From: Apiotrichum sp. Y4204
Lineage: Eukaryota; Basidiomycota; Tremellomycetes; Trichosporonales; Trichosporonaceae
DNA: 64,000 nucleotides
Reading direction: 5' to 3'
Assembly: GCA_025531455.1 (NCBI GenBank)
Contig: JAMYHL010000079.1
Location: forward strand, 186,001 to 250,000
Shown: piece by piece, positions 38,903-49,838 of the stretch
Position numbering within the stretch: the stretch's first letter is position 1
Layout: every line of letters starts with the position of its first letter
The notes under the pieces: model-generated
Told to the model about the DNA's origin: nothing
The model's database searches: none
Seen by the model: only the letters and a program-made list of their open reading frames with translations
Made by a program: the position numbers and the translations under genes

Positions 38903-41900
38903 ATGAGAGCACGCTTCGAGCCCAACTCGCCCGCGTCGTCGTCCTCTGGCGCGTCGACGCCGCGCGACTACGACGACGGACCGCTGCTCACCAACCCCGA
39001 GAACAAGCCGTATGTCGTGCAGAAGTATGGCGGCACGAGCGTCGGAAAGAGCCTCAAGTCTATCACGGATATTGTTGAGTGAGTAGCAACTGAGCGCCGC
39101 GAGTGGCAGCGACGGTGGGCTCGGGATGGCAGAAGCGATGAGGGCGTTGATTCTCCGACTTCTGTCGTCCCCGCGTCGCCCCACTCACCGTTTGCACCTC
39201 ACGCATTCTTCCAGCCACTGACCCCAGGTCTTACGTCCCGAACAACCGCGTCGTCGTCGTGTGCTCGGCGCGCTCGACGCAGACCAAGGCGCTGGGCACG
39301 ACCAACCTCCTTCTTCAGGCCTCGCGCGAGGCGCTGCAGCCGGCATCGGCGCGCGCTGGCCCCTCGGTCTCGGGCGACCAGACGCCGCTGTACCCCAAGC
39401 GCGTGGGGAGCGGATACTTCTCCCAGTCGGTGATCAGTTCTCTGAGCTCGCTGCGGGACGAGCCGTCGCGGTCTTCCTCGCCGTCGCCGTTCCAGCCGAG
39501 CCACCAGCGCTCCCCGACCCTCGCGTCGGACCCCGAGACGCCCACCGCCGACAGCTTTGAGCCCGCATTCAACACCACCGTCGACACCATCAAGAACGGC
39601 CACCTCGACGCTGCGCGCACCGCCCTTCGCGCCGGCCCGCTCCGCACCGAGCTGTGCGACGAGATTGAGCGCGATTGCGAGGCGCTGCGCGCGTTCCTCA
39701 ACGCGGCGAATGTGAGTTGTGGAAACATGCCGGGCGATTGAGAACTCGGGCCCGAGCATATCTGCTCCGCGCGGTGCGAGCGAGATGCGTGCGAGATGCC
39801 TCGCCCCACCAGTGTCGGGAGCGTTGATCGTGCTCGGCCTATTCGACGGTTATCGATCACATTCCCCCACAGTTGCAATGTCGCACTGCTTGGAGAAATG
39901 CCCGTGGAGCGATGCGGCGATACCATCTAATCCTCCCTCGAATCAATCCATGCATGTACTGACACCAGATCCTCGACGAGATATCGCCAAAGTCGCAGGA
40001 CTCGATCATCGGCACGGGCGAGCGGCTGGCATGCAAGATTGTTGCCGCGGCATTGCGGGATCGCGGCATCGACTCTGAGCTTGTCTCGCTCGAGGCCATT
40101 GTCGATGCGTCCATGGCGTCAGTCACCGACCAGGGCCTCACCGCCGCGGGCGATCAGGGTGTGGCACAGCTTGGCCAGGCGTTTTATGACGAGCTCAGCG
40201 AGCGGCTCGGCGAGCGTCTTCGCGCGTGTGGAAACCGTGTCCCGGTCGTCACTGGCTTCTTTGGCCCGGTTCCCGGCTCTCTTCTGGCCCAGATTGGCCG
40301 CGGCTACACCGACCTGTGTGCGGCTCTGTGCGCTGTCGGTGTCAAGGCTGCTGAGCTCCAGGTGTGGAAGGAGGTCGATGGCATCTTCTCCGCCGACCCC
40401 CGCAAGGTCCCCTCGGCGCGCCTCGTCTCCCAGATCACTCCTGATGAGGCGGCAGAACTCACCTACTACGGTTCAGAGGTCATTCACCCATTCACCATGG
40501 AGCAGGTCATTCGCGCCAAGATCCCTATCCGTATCAAGAACGTCGAGAACCCGGCGGGCCAGGGCACCATCATCCTGCCCGACCAGGAGTTCCCCCGTGG
40601 TCTCGACACGCCGGCGGCTCCCCCACAGCAGATCCAGCAAGACCTCCTCGACCGCCTCCCCACCGCGGTGACCATCAAGGACCACATTATCGTGCTCAAC
40701 ATCCACTCGAACCGCAAGACCATCTCGCACGGTTTCCTCGCGCGTATCTTCGGCACGCTCGACCGCGCGGGTGTCGTCGTGGACCTTATCTCGACGTCCG
40801 AGGTGCACGTCTCGATGGCGATGCAGAGTTTCCTCAACCCGCGCCGCCTCGACCGCCTCGTCAAAGATCTTGAGAAGATTGGCCAAATCACCATCTCGCA
40901 CGACATGGCGATCCTCTCCCTCGTCGGCCGCAACATGCGCAACGCGATCGGTTCCGCCTCGCTCATGTTCTCGGCCCTTTCGCGCGCGAGCATCAACCTC
41001 GAGATGATCTCGCAGGGTGCTTCCGAAATCAACATTTCGTGTGTTATCGAGAACAAGGACGCTGTCAAGGCCCTGAATGTCATCCACGACTCGTGCCTCA
41101 GCCACGCCATCAGGACATCCCCGGCGGGATCCGTCAACGGCGCGGTCCACGAGCACCCCAAGGCGCTCACCCTCGACACGGTCAACCCGGCGTGCATCAA
41201 CGTCGAGTACGCTGTCCGCGGCGAGCTTTCCCTTAAGGCCGACAAGTTTGCCACCCAGCTCGCGCACGGCGGCCACGACCTGCCGTTCGAGCGCATCATC
41301 TACGCCAACATCGGTAACCCCCAGGAACGCGAGCTCAAGCAGCAGCCGCTTACCTACTGGCGCCAGGTCTTCGCCCTGGTCGAGTACCCCGAGCTGCTCG
41401 CGCACCCCATGGCGGACCAGCTCTTCCCGGCGGACGCGCGCGCCAAGGCCGCCCAGCTCGTCGAGGAGTTTGGCTCTATTGGCGCGTACACCGGCTCCAA
41501 GGGCTCGCTGCCTATCCGCCAGCGTGTCGCCGCTTTCCTCGAGCGCCGTGATGGCACGCCTGCAGACCCCGAGCACATCTACCTCATCGGTGGCGCCACT
41601 CCCGGTGTTGCCATGCTTTTCGACATGGCCCTCCGCCCCGGTGACGCGGTCCTTATCCCCATACCCCAGTACCCGCTCTACACCGCCACACTGTCGCACC
41701 TCCATGCCACACCGGTCGAGTACCACCTCTCCGAGACCAAGGGCTGGGCGCTCGACCTCGCGTCGCTCAAGGCGGCTGTTGCTCGCGCACGCGCCGACCC
41801 CACGATCACCGCCCTCAAGGCCCTGGTCGTTATCAACCCGGGCAACCCCACAGGCTCGTGCCTCTCCGAGGCCGACATGCGGGAGATTGTCCAGCTCGCG

Positions 41901-42602
41901 TACGATGAGTCGCTCCTCCTCGTCGCCGACGAGGTCTACCAGTCCAACGTGTACGACCCGGAGCGCAAACCGTTCATCTCTTTCAAGCGCGTCGTGCGCT
42001 CGATGCCCGAGCCTGTCGCATCTGGCGTGGAGCTCGTCTCGTTCCACTCCATCTCCAAGGGCGTCAGCGGCGAGTGCGGCCGCCGCGGCGGCTACCTCGA
42101 GACGGTCAACCTCGACTCGGGCGTCGAGGACCTCTTGCAGAAGATGGCCTCCATCTCCCTCTGTCCCCCGGTCAGCGGGCAGGTCGGCGTGGACCTTCTC
42201 GTCAACCCCCCGCAGGAGGGCTCGCCGTCGTACGAGACGTACGCCCGCGAGTCCGCCGTCATCCACGACGGAATGCTCGCCCGCAGCGCGCTCATGCACG
42301 AGCGCTTCAACGCCCTCGAGGGTGTCACGTGCCAGCCCGCCGAGGGCGCAATGTACCTCTTCCCGCGCCTGCGCTTCCCTCCGAAGGCGGTCGCGGCGGC
42401 CAAGGCGGCAGGCAAGGAGCCGGACACATTCTACGCGCTCGCCCTCCTCGACGCGACGGGTATCTGCGCAGTGGCCGGATCCGGCTTTGGGCAGGAGGAC
42501 GATACGTATCACCTGCGCGTGACGGCGCTGTGTCCCGGCGCGGACGAGATGATGGCCAAGATTGAGGCCTTCCACAAGGACTTCTTCAAGAAGTACGCCT
42601 AA
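38903..42602 (+). CDS. Bifunctional aspartate kinase - alanine aminotransferase fusion
   Basis: Three exons (38903-39078, 39228-39711, 39969-42602) give one 1,097-residue protein. Residues 1-600 are a complete fungal aspartate kinase (Hom3 type): KYGGTSVG at 41-48, SARSTQTKALGTTN, GTGERLACKIVAAALRDRG, VPVVTGFFGPVPG, YTDLCAA, WKEVDGIFSADPRKV, and two ACT domains (about 459-525 and 534-600). After a linker of about 20 residues, residues about 618-1097 are a complete alanine aminotransferase: DTVNPACINVEYAVRGELS, FERIIYANIGNPQ, INPGNPTGSCLSEADM, DEVYQSNVY and SFHSISKGVSGECGRRGGY with PLP lysine K917. The last exon reads through the junction with no stop. Aspartate kinase starts Thr/Met/Ile synthesis; alanine aminotransferase interconverts alanine and pyruvate. 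I know no described protein with this pairing. Codon use looks uniform across both halves. Confidence 0.92.
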
Positions 42603-43787
42603 TGTGCCAAGAGAGGGGGGAGTAAGCAGAGTTGTTTCTTGATATATCATGGTTTCCGTTCGTCCCGCGGTGCGCGCACTCCAACAGGGCCGCACCCAGG
42701 TAGCATTGCATAGATTTCCAACAATCGCCCATTCATATGACAGACTTTGATTGCAAGTGGGAGTGGATAGTGAGAAGTGGGGAGCTGGAGGAGCGGCAAG
42801 TGCATGGTAACAGGGAGATGAGAGCTCAAGAGGTCTAGTTGCTCGGTTGTGCCTACATTTTATCAACTTAATGCGGTGGATCAACGCCCACAGCCGAGTC
42901 AACGGCAAACCGCATTAGCCTCACTTTGCTCTCACAGTGCAGGCTCGCATACCTCAGGCTGACAGACCAAGCCTATCAGAGCATGTGTACACGTCCAGAA
43001 ACGCCATGTTGAGGCCCCAATGACCTTAACGTCAACCTGCTGGGGGGTGCGCCTTAATGAGTTTTGTGCTGGCGTGTGAAGCTGCTATAGACGCATGAAC
43101 GCGTTAGATATTAGTCAATGTCTCGCGGCCCTCTGTTATGTCCACCACCGTCAGTTTGCGCTGGACTGAATGCGTGCATGTGCAGGATGATTGCCGCCGT
43201 GGACGCTGTCTGAGGTGGTGGCATGACTCTTGCGCGTGTGACCGCGCCACCGGCTTCCGGGCAGATTCTCGACCGGACTTGACCTCGGCTACGCGCGCTA
43301 TGCTACGCTATGCGCTATGTACCAACCCATATTCTCCGAGAGAACAAGAGAGCAACTCCGGGCCGGGGTGGCGCTTTGAGAAAATGCTTTTGGATACTCT
43401 TCGATGCACTTGATGCTTTCGAGGCTGTCGACTAGCTGCATGCGGATGCGTCATTTCACTTAATCGCGCTCCAAGAATAATAATAAGAATGGTGGAGATC
43501 CCATTGTATGCATGCGGTCAATTCCATGGATCACGTGACTTCGTGTGCCTTTGTCTATGGTGTGTGTGAGATTGAGAGTGCACTGTGCGCTTGAGTGGCG
43601 TCTCTGTGTGCTCGGTCACGAACAGAGAGAGAGAGCTGTTTTGCGGCGTGTGATTCCTACGCCCCCGCCGGGTCACTCTGTCGCCAGATCGCTATCCGTC
43701 GTCGTCGTCGTCAATGCCATTCCTCTCATCTCCACTCTCTCCCACAACCTCTCCATCTCTACCCCTCACCCCCGGCGCACAACACCA
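42603..43787. promoter_or_regulatory. Spacer with TCACGTGA palindrome upstream of the PA-TM-RING gene
   Basis: About 1.2 kb with no credible coding region. An 8-base palindrome TCACGTGA (bHLH/Cbf1-type E-box) lies at 43531-43538, about 250 bases upstream of the start at 43788. The region near 43450-43520 is AT-richer than its surroundings. Confidence 0.5.
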
Positions 43788-45992
43788 ATGCCGCCATCTC
43801 GCGGCCGCGGCCCCCGCGACTCCCTCGCCACCCGCCCCTCCGCACACCCCGCACCATCTCGCTCGCGTGTCCGCGTCATCCCTTTCGCCGCCGCCACCCT
43901 CATCCTTTTGCTTGCGCCCGCGCTCGCCGCACCCGTCATGGACCACAGCTACGACGGGGACGTGGGGCGGGAGGCGGCGATCCGCGCGGCGTTCGCCGCC
44001 GTCGTCGACCCCGTCGGGGCATGGGCTGAGCATCCCGTCGCGGGGCCAGCGTGGGGCACCCACTTCAACCTCCTCTTCGGGTTCGGCGGCGAGGGCAGCA
44101 TGAGCGTCCTGGTGCGTAGTGAGGGATTGGCGCAGGGGATGTGGTGATCCGCGTTATATCATCCGCACTGTATTGCTAACGGACTCCAGTACGAGGACAA
44201 GGACCGTGGCGCCGTCAACGCCTCGCTTCCACACCGGCCCGCCGCGTTCCCAGCCTTCCTCGCCCCGAAGGCGGACCTCCCAGTTGAAGGTGTTCTCGTG
44301 CCGTTTGTCTCGCTCAAACTCCCGAATACCTCGCAGATCGTGGGCGGCGAGAGCGTGGAGCGCTACAGCTACAGCGAAAGTGAAGACCTGGACAGTCTCG
44401 CTGAGCCGCCAGAGCGCGCGTGCGTGCCGCGCGCATGGCCGCCGATTCGTCCCTCGTACCCCTCCGAGCCGTACATTATTGCGCTCGTCGAACGCGGCGG
44501 GTGCGACTTTGCGACGAAGGTCCGCGCGGCGCAGGAACGCGGCGCGGCAGCCGTCGTCGTCGGCGACAAGCGGCTGCGCTCGGGCGAGACGGACGAGGAG
44601 GGGCGTAAGCGGGACAGCCTCATAACGATGTACTCGCCGGAAGACACGAGTGGAATCATTATCCCCAGCGTGTTCGTCTCCCGTGCGAGTTATCTGCTGC
44701 TGCGCGACCTGCTCGCGAATAATACCGTTGGCGGCCTCCCCGGGCTGTTTGTCGATATCGGTCCGTCGGACGACGATGGGAGTGCGCTCGGGAGCCTTCT
44801 CCTTTTTGCGCTTCTCATGCCGACCATGTTCCTCCTTGTCACTGTCACTGCGCACCGTGTGCGCGTTGCCCGGTGAGTCCTACAGGAATTACGGATATGA
44901 CGGGTTTACTAAACCTGCTCGTTCCATCATCCCACAATCCATTCTGACTACAGACAACGCGAGGCTAACCGAGCGCCGCCGACCGTGGTCCTGTCCCTCC
45001 CGGAACGGGTGTGGACGCCGGACATCGTTTGGGAGAAAGACTCGGACGAGTCAGATAAGGGCGAGGATACATCGGGCGACACGCCGACAAAGCCATCACC
45101 CACTGATGATAATTCCGGAGAAGCAGAAGACAGAGGTGATGGAGGAGGCAAGACGGATCCCACAGACGCAGTACCCAAGAAGGGCGATAACAGCGACATC
45201 AGCGCGACGATTGACGGCGCGGCGGCCGACCCTGTTTTGGCAGACGACGAGGCGGAGACGACGAGCGACAACCGCCGGACGCAGCCGAAGAAGAACCGCA
45301 AGCGCGGTAAGGAGCGGCGCAAGAGCAAGACGAAGCGCTACTACTCCAAGGACGAGTGTGCCATCTGCATGGACAACTTCCACCGTGGCGAAGTCGTGCG
45401 CATCCTTCCCTGCGGCCACGTCTTCCACAAGGACGAATGCGACGAGTGGCTCCTGAAGTGGCGCAAACTTGTGAGTCTGGATGTGCGGAATGGAGGAATG
45501 GCGGAATGGCGGAATGGCGGTCATATCGGGAAACGCCCAGTGATGTCGGGTCGGGGTAGGGCGTCCAAGGCTTTGGTCTCAAGCATTGGGCGGAGCGTCC
45601 ATCAGGCGCGACGAGGCGCACGCAGGCGCACGTCGGTACCATTACTACGGCACTGCACTTTATATGCCTGTGTTTGCTTGTTTGCTAGTCGCTAACGACA
45701 GTGTCCGACATGCCGCGCCGATGTGACCATCTCGGCTGGCGATCTCTCCGCTTCGACAACTCTCACGCCGGTGGTCGGCCCCGATGCGGTGGCCGCTGAG
45801 GTGCCCGTCGTGCAGCACGGCTGGCGCGAGATGGTGCACACCGGCCTGGCGCGCGTCGAGGCCACGGTGCTGGCTATTAGCGACTCAGTGCGCGCTGTGG
45901 TGCGCCGCCCAGCCCAGACCCCACCTGCCCAGACTCAGGCGCATCTCGGGCGCCCTGACGAGCGCACGCCACTCATCGCCCCGGGACCTTGA
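43788..45992 (+). CDS. PA-TM-RING E3 ubiquitin ligase
   Basis: Four exons (43788-44111, 44190-44872, 44954-45470, 45702-45992) encode 604 residues. Order of parts: a basic start, a hydrophobic signal segment (PFAAATLILLLAPALAAP, about 31-48), a protease-associated domain with YIIALVERGGCDFATKVRAA at about 203, a membrane helix (LGSLLLFALLMPTMFLLVTV, about 308-327), an acidic then Lys-rich linker, and a RING finger: CAICMDNF at 471, CGHVFHKDECDEWLLKW, and CPTCRADV at 508 in the last exon. This matches PA-TM-RING ligases (RNF13/GRAIL type) that act on membrane proteins at endosome or vacuole. The H-to-C spacing is one residue longer (HKDEC) than the usual RING-H2. The RING is split by a 231-nt intron that carries a GGAATGGCG repeat. 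Confidence 0.88.
45485..45520 (+). repeat. Tandem GGAATGGCG repeat in the RING-gene intron
   Basis: Four near-copies of a 9-base unit (ggaatggag, ggaatggcg x3) lie just after the donor of the last intron of the PA-TM-RING gene. It is a minisatellite-like tract. Confidence 0.8.
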
Positions 45993-48369
45993 TTCTGTTT
46001 CGCGGCATATCTTTATGTGTTACGGTCAATCGGCAATTCCAGCTCGCGGCATGAGAGCGCGAGATTTAATCTTGTCTCCCAGCTTTCGTCCCACTGTCCG
46101 CTATACCATGCCATACCCACGATCTTCCACTCCTATCCTCCCCATCCTGCCCATCTCGGTCCGCCTGTTGTACGCGATGCCACGCCATTCATTGTTGCTC
46201 GGGCTCGGAGGTTGGTGAGTGGTCTGACGGAGCACCAGGATGTTTGGAAGGAACAGGGACAGCATCATACTGTGTGGGGACACTGACGCGCCGCTATCTT
46301 AAGCGAAGTTGGGCGGCAGTGGCCGAAATCATCGTGACTGCATTGACCGCTGACGTTTAACACTGCCTATCCTATGATCTACAATGTCTATGATCCGGGA
46401 CCTATGACTTCTCATCTTTCAGATGCTACATCTGAGTCGACTCGGACGATAGGCTGTGCCACCTACGTCGTTCATGATCTCGACTTATCTAACGCGATAT
46501 GTCGTGATATACGCGATATTCTGTCATGTGTGCTCTGATGCGGATACAGATCCGATCGTGACACCCCGTACCGGCAGTTCCCAACCGCAACCTGTGTGGT
46601 GGCTTGCTCTTGAGCCTGTGCGCGCTGACGCGACTGTCACTGACACTACCGTGACGCAGCTTACACTGCACGCTCGGGACTGCCACTGACGTAGGGTGAG
46701 ATGCCACACTGCTGCGATGTCGCGATCCGATTCAAATACGACAATACTGATCTGGGGCTATTCCGATTCCCGCAAGTCCCACCTTTGCGTATCTCCCCCT
46801 CTTCCGCATTTCCCTCCCTCACCCGACGCATTCCACAATTCCACAGCGTCATGCGTCTCCGCCAAGCTTGTGTTTGCCCTCAAAGCACTCTGCTTCAGTG
46901 TACGCTGTCTCACTCTGGTGTGGTTTCGCACTGTCTTAAAGTTCATGCTTCGGTTGCGCCATATGCCGGCCGGGGACGGTAGCGCCCCGTAAAACCGGAG
47001 CCGGGCCTGCATTGGAGGCAGAGGCGGCGGCTGCCGCTTTCCCGCCTACGGTGAGGACCAGAGGACTCGGACAGGTCCTCTTGGTGGCGGAATGGAAGCG
47101 ATCGAAGCGAGGAACTAGGAAGACGCCAGAAGCCCGATCGCGACGATCATGAGTGATGTGCCGCGCTGATCCTCTCGGGGCTCAGGGCTCAGGGCTCGGC
47201 GCTCGGGCCTTTGGGAGCTTGGATGGGGATGGCACGGATCAGTGGCGGGTCGGGGATGATCTGCAGAACTGATTCGGATCTTATGATCTGCGGATCTGCT
47301 GGTCTGTTGATCTACATGATCTTCCCGATCGGAGGCCCGGGGCGGGACACGTCGCTGGATCGGTGGTACTGCTGAGCGATGCCGGGTATGTCGGGCTCGA
47401 AACGAAGGCAATGGAACCCGGCGCAATGGAGCAACGGAGCAATGGAGCATGCATGACGGATCGCGATCGTGAGTTCGCGAAGACTGGCTCCCTTCCCATG
47501 ACCGCGACAGATCTCAGACCAGTATGGCACCTCGTCCACAATGTGGGGTGGAGAATATTTTGATATTGTAAGCGAGTGAACGTGTGCGTGGGTGCGTGCG
47601 CGAGCTACGAGTCGCGAGTCGCTGTGAGGAGTGCGAGGAGGTACTGTTATTGCATGTGTCCCTGTGGCTAAGGACTAACGGCTGTCGCGGCCTCGTCTGT
47701 ACGTCTGTGCGATCGGAACTGGAGGCTGTCCGCCACCTCGTCCCAAGCGCGTCAGGCCTACACTCACGCTCGCTGACATGCGAACCTGTGATCCTGTGAC
47801 TCTACGATCTTACTTTATGAAGATTTGAGGTTCTCAGAATTCTGGGAGCTGTGATCTTGGGAGCTGTCATCGTGTCTTGCGCAACTGGGGTGCCGAAAAG
47901 TGGGTATAGACAGGGAAGGATGCCCGGGATGCCCAGGATGTCCAGGATCTGTGGATCAGCGCTGGATCCAACTAGTCTGTACGGAATGCCGGAGCCATCA
48001 AAGAATGCAGCGACCCGAGTGGATAGTGGACCTTGAGTGGGGATGGAGACATAACGACGGGAACATTCACATCAAGTCCAATGAGAAAAACACGAGTAGA
48101 AGCTGGGAAACGACGGGGGTGACGGCAGACGAGTCTTGCATGAGTTTACTTGGCCCAAGGGAGTGAGAATGCGAAAAGGTGGCAGCGCTGTTCTGATATC
48201 TGGATGTGGTGAGCTCCTCGCAGCGATCACATCTCGAAGGCTCCAGCTCTCGCTGTGATCGCCGCAGATCACAACGATCACAGGATGACAGAGAGAACAG
48301 CGCCGACGGCGACAAAATGGCGAACACCTGTGACCCGTTCCGCGCCACTCCATGTTCTGGACACACTGC

Positions 48370-48520
48370 TCGCCGGCTCTGCATGCTCTGCGCTGCTGCT
48401 CATCATGGACTTCCAGATGCAGATGCACTGCTCTCCCAATGCTCAGCTGCAGAGCAAGCCAAGCAATGCTGCTCATGCTAGACATGCTGCTCATGCTGAG
48501 CATGCTCTGCGCTTTGTGAC
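48370..48520. repeat. Degenerate gctgctcatg / catgctctgcg repeats
   Basis: Near-copies of gctgctcatg and gagcatgctctgcg recur at about 48380-48405 and 48468-48515, including self-complementary GCATGC/GAGCATGCTC parts that could form a hairpin. Confidence 0.5.
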
Positions 48521-48617
48521 TCTTTTTACACTGCTCGTCTCTGCGAGTTGGCTGAGGGCGCACTTGGAGTGTGAACGTCCAACACCCCGCCAGCACACAC
48601 CCAACCACCAACCACCA

Positions 48618-48668
48618 CAGCAGTGTGCAGTATGCAGTGTGCAGTGTGCAGTACGCAGTGCGAGTGCA
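48618..48668. repeat. Tandem cagtgtgcag repeat
   Basis: Five imperfect copies of a roughly 8-base unit (cagtgtg, cagtatg, cagtgtg, cagtgtg, cagtacg, cagtgcg) follow each other. Low-complexity tract. Confidence 0.7.
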
Positions 48669-49838
48669 GGGACATGCCCACACCATCCAGAGTTGCACAC
48701 ACGCTCTTGTCATCATCATCACTACCACCATCGTCATCCCCACACCGCCATCATCAGCAATCTCGTCTTCATCTCCCCCTCCTCCCCTCGCCTAACCTCT
48801 TCTTGCGCTCGTAGTTACATCATTCCCCGGCATCTGGACTTAAACTCGAATCGCGAGAGCATCACGGGTCGCCAGCCGGCTCGCCTCATCCGTCGCCGTC
48901 CCGTCATCGGTGCCCTCCTTGCTCCTTTATTGACTGTACTCGCCTCTCCTTTCCCCGGCCTCCGTCTCATCCGGTGGCTATCCATCTCGACGCCCCACCC
49001 TCATTCCACTCCTCCCCCCCTCGCTTACGTCCCTCCCACACCCCCAACACAGCTCGAAACTGGAATGTGACCCCAAGCGCGGGGCGTAGCACACACATAC
49101 ACACATACCGGTGGCATTACCATCACCATAACCGTTACCAGTGACCTGGTGACCCCTCTGCTGCAGTTTCTGGTCCCAGTGACGACTCGTGTCCCCCCGC
49201 AGCGTCCCTTCGCTTCCGGGGAAGAGTGCGAGCAACCCTCGCCCCGTTCGCGCAGCATCATTCTGCAAGGCGGCGAATACCACTTACACATCGAGATCGA
49301 CACAGCGACACACATCACCAAGCGAGATTCCAAGTGCTTTTCCTTGCATTTCAGAACTGCGTTCTGCGCGCACAGCAGCTGCCACTCGCACAACTGCAGG
49401 CTCACAGACGACATCCATTCCATTCCGATCTGACCACGGAAGACATATAAGCCGCCCCTGCAGAACTGGCCGCCCACTCAACTTCCTAACCGATCGATCG
49501 TATCAGCACTGCGCCTCGCGAAGAAACTTGAAAACGACCACAGCTTCACCTACTCTTCCTCTCCAACTCTACGGAACTGGTACGTCTCGACACCCCATAC
49601 CCGGTGCCCATCAGTGCCCGGTGCTAAGGTGTCACATCGTAGCTCACCGCCCCATTCGCATAAGAACAGCCCCAGCGCCGCTGTTAGCCCCCAAGTCCGC
49701 CCCCGCCCCTCTCTTTCTCATCACAGCACTCGCTATCGTGTACGGGTCGATCACCATCAACTAATTTTATCTGATTTTCCGTCGATTTTTGTCACATTTA
49801 CTAAATTTTTATCTGTCCCTGTGCTCCCTTATCTCGCC

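Larger units (their letters stand above)
45993..49838. other. 3.8-kb gene-free, repeat-bearing spacer and leader of the zinc-finger gene
   Basis: No frame here matches a known family or looks coding. It holds several short tandem repeats: gggctca units near 47174-47207, ggatct/gatctg units near 47260-47320, gcaatggag units near 47408-47447, ggatgccc units near 47918-47955, gctgctcatg units near 48380-48520, and cagtgtgcag/tatgcagtgt units near 48620-48668. The last 1.1 kb (about 48700-49838) is C/T- and CA-rich and probably includes the long 5' leader and promoter of the gene at 49839. No tRNA-like structure was found. Confidence 0.5.

Noticed and set aside
40473..42908. 811-codon open frame on the minus strand opposite the fused gene
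   Set aside because: It is a shadow caused by GC-rich codon use of the sense gene. Its translation has no domain and is dominated by residues expected from reversed GC-rich codons.
45993..48400. Short open frames in the long spacer as candidate genes
   Set aside because: All under 150 codons or repeat-derived, with no domain and no TATA-plus-leader arrangement. Treated as non-coding.
48370..48668. Repeats resembling a small CRISPR array
   Set aside because: Units are 8-14 bases, imperfect, directly adjacent and without uniform spacers, in a eukaryotic genome. They are ordinary microsatellites.
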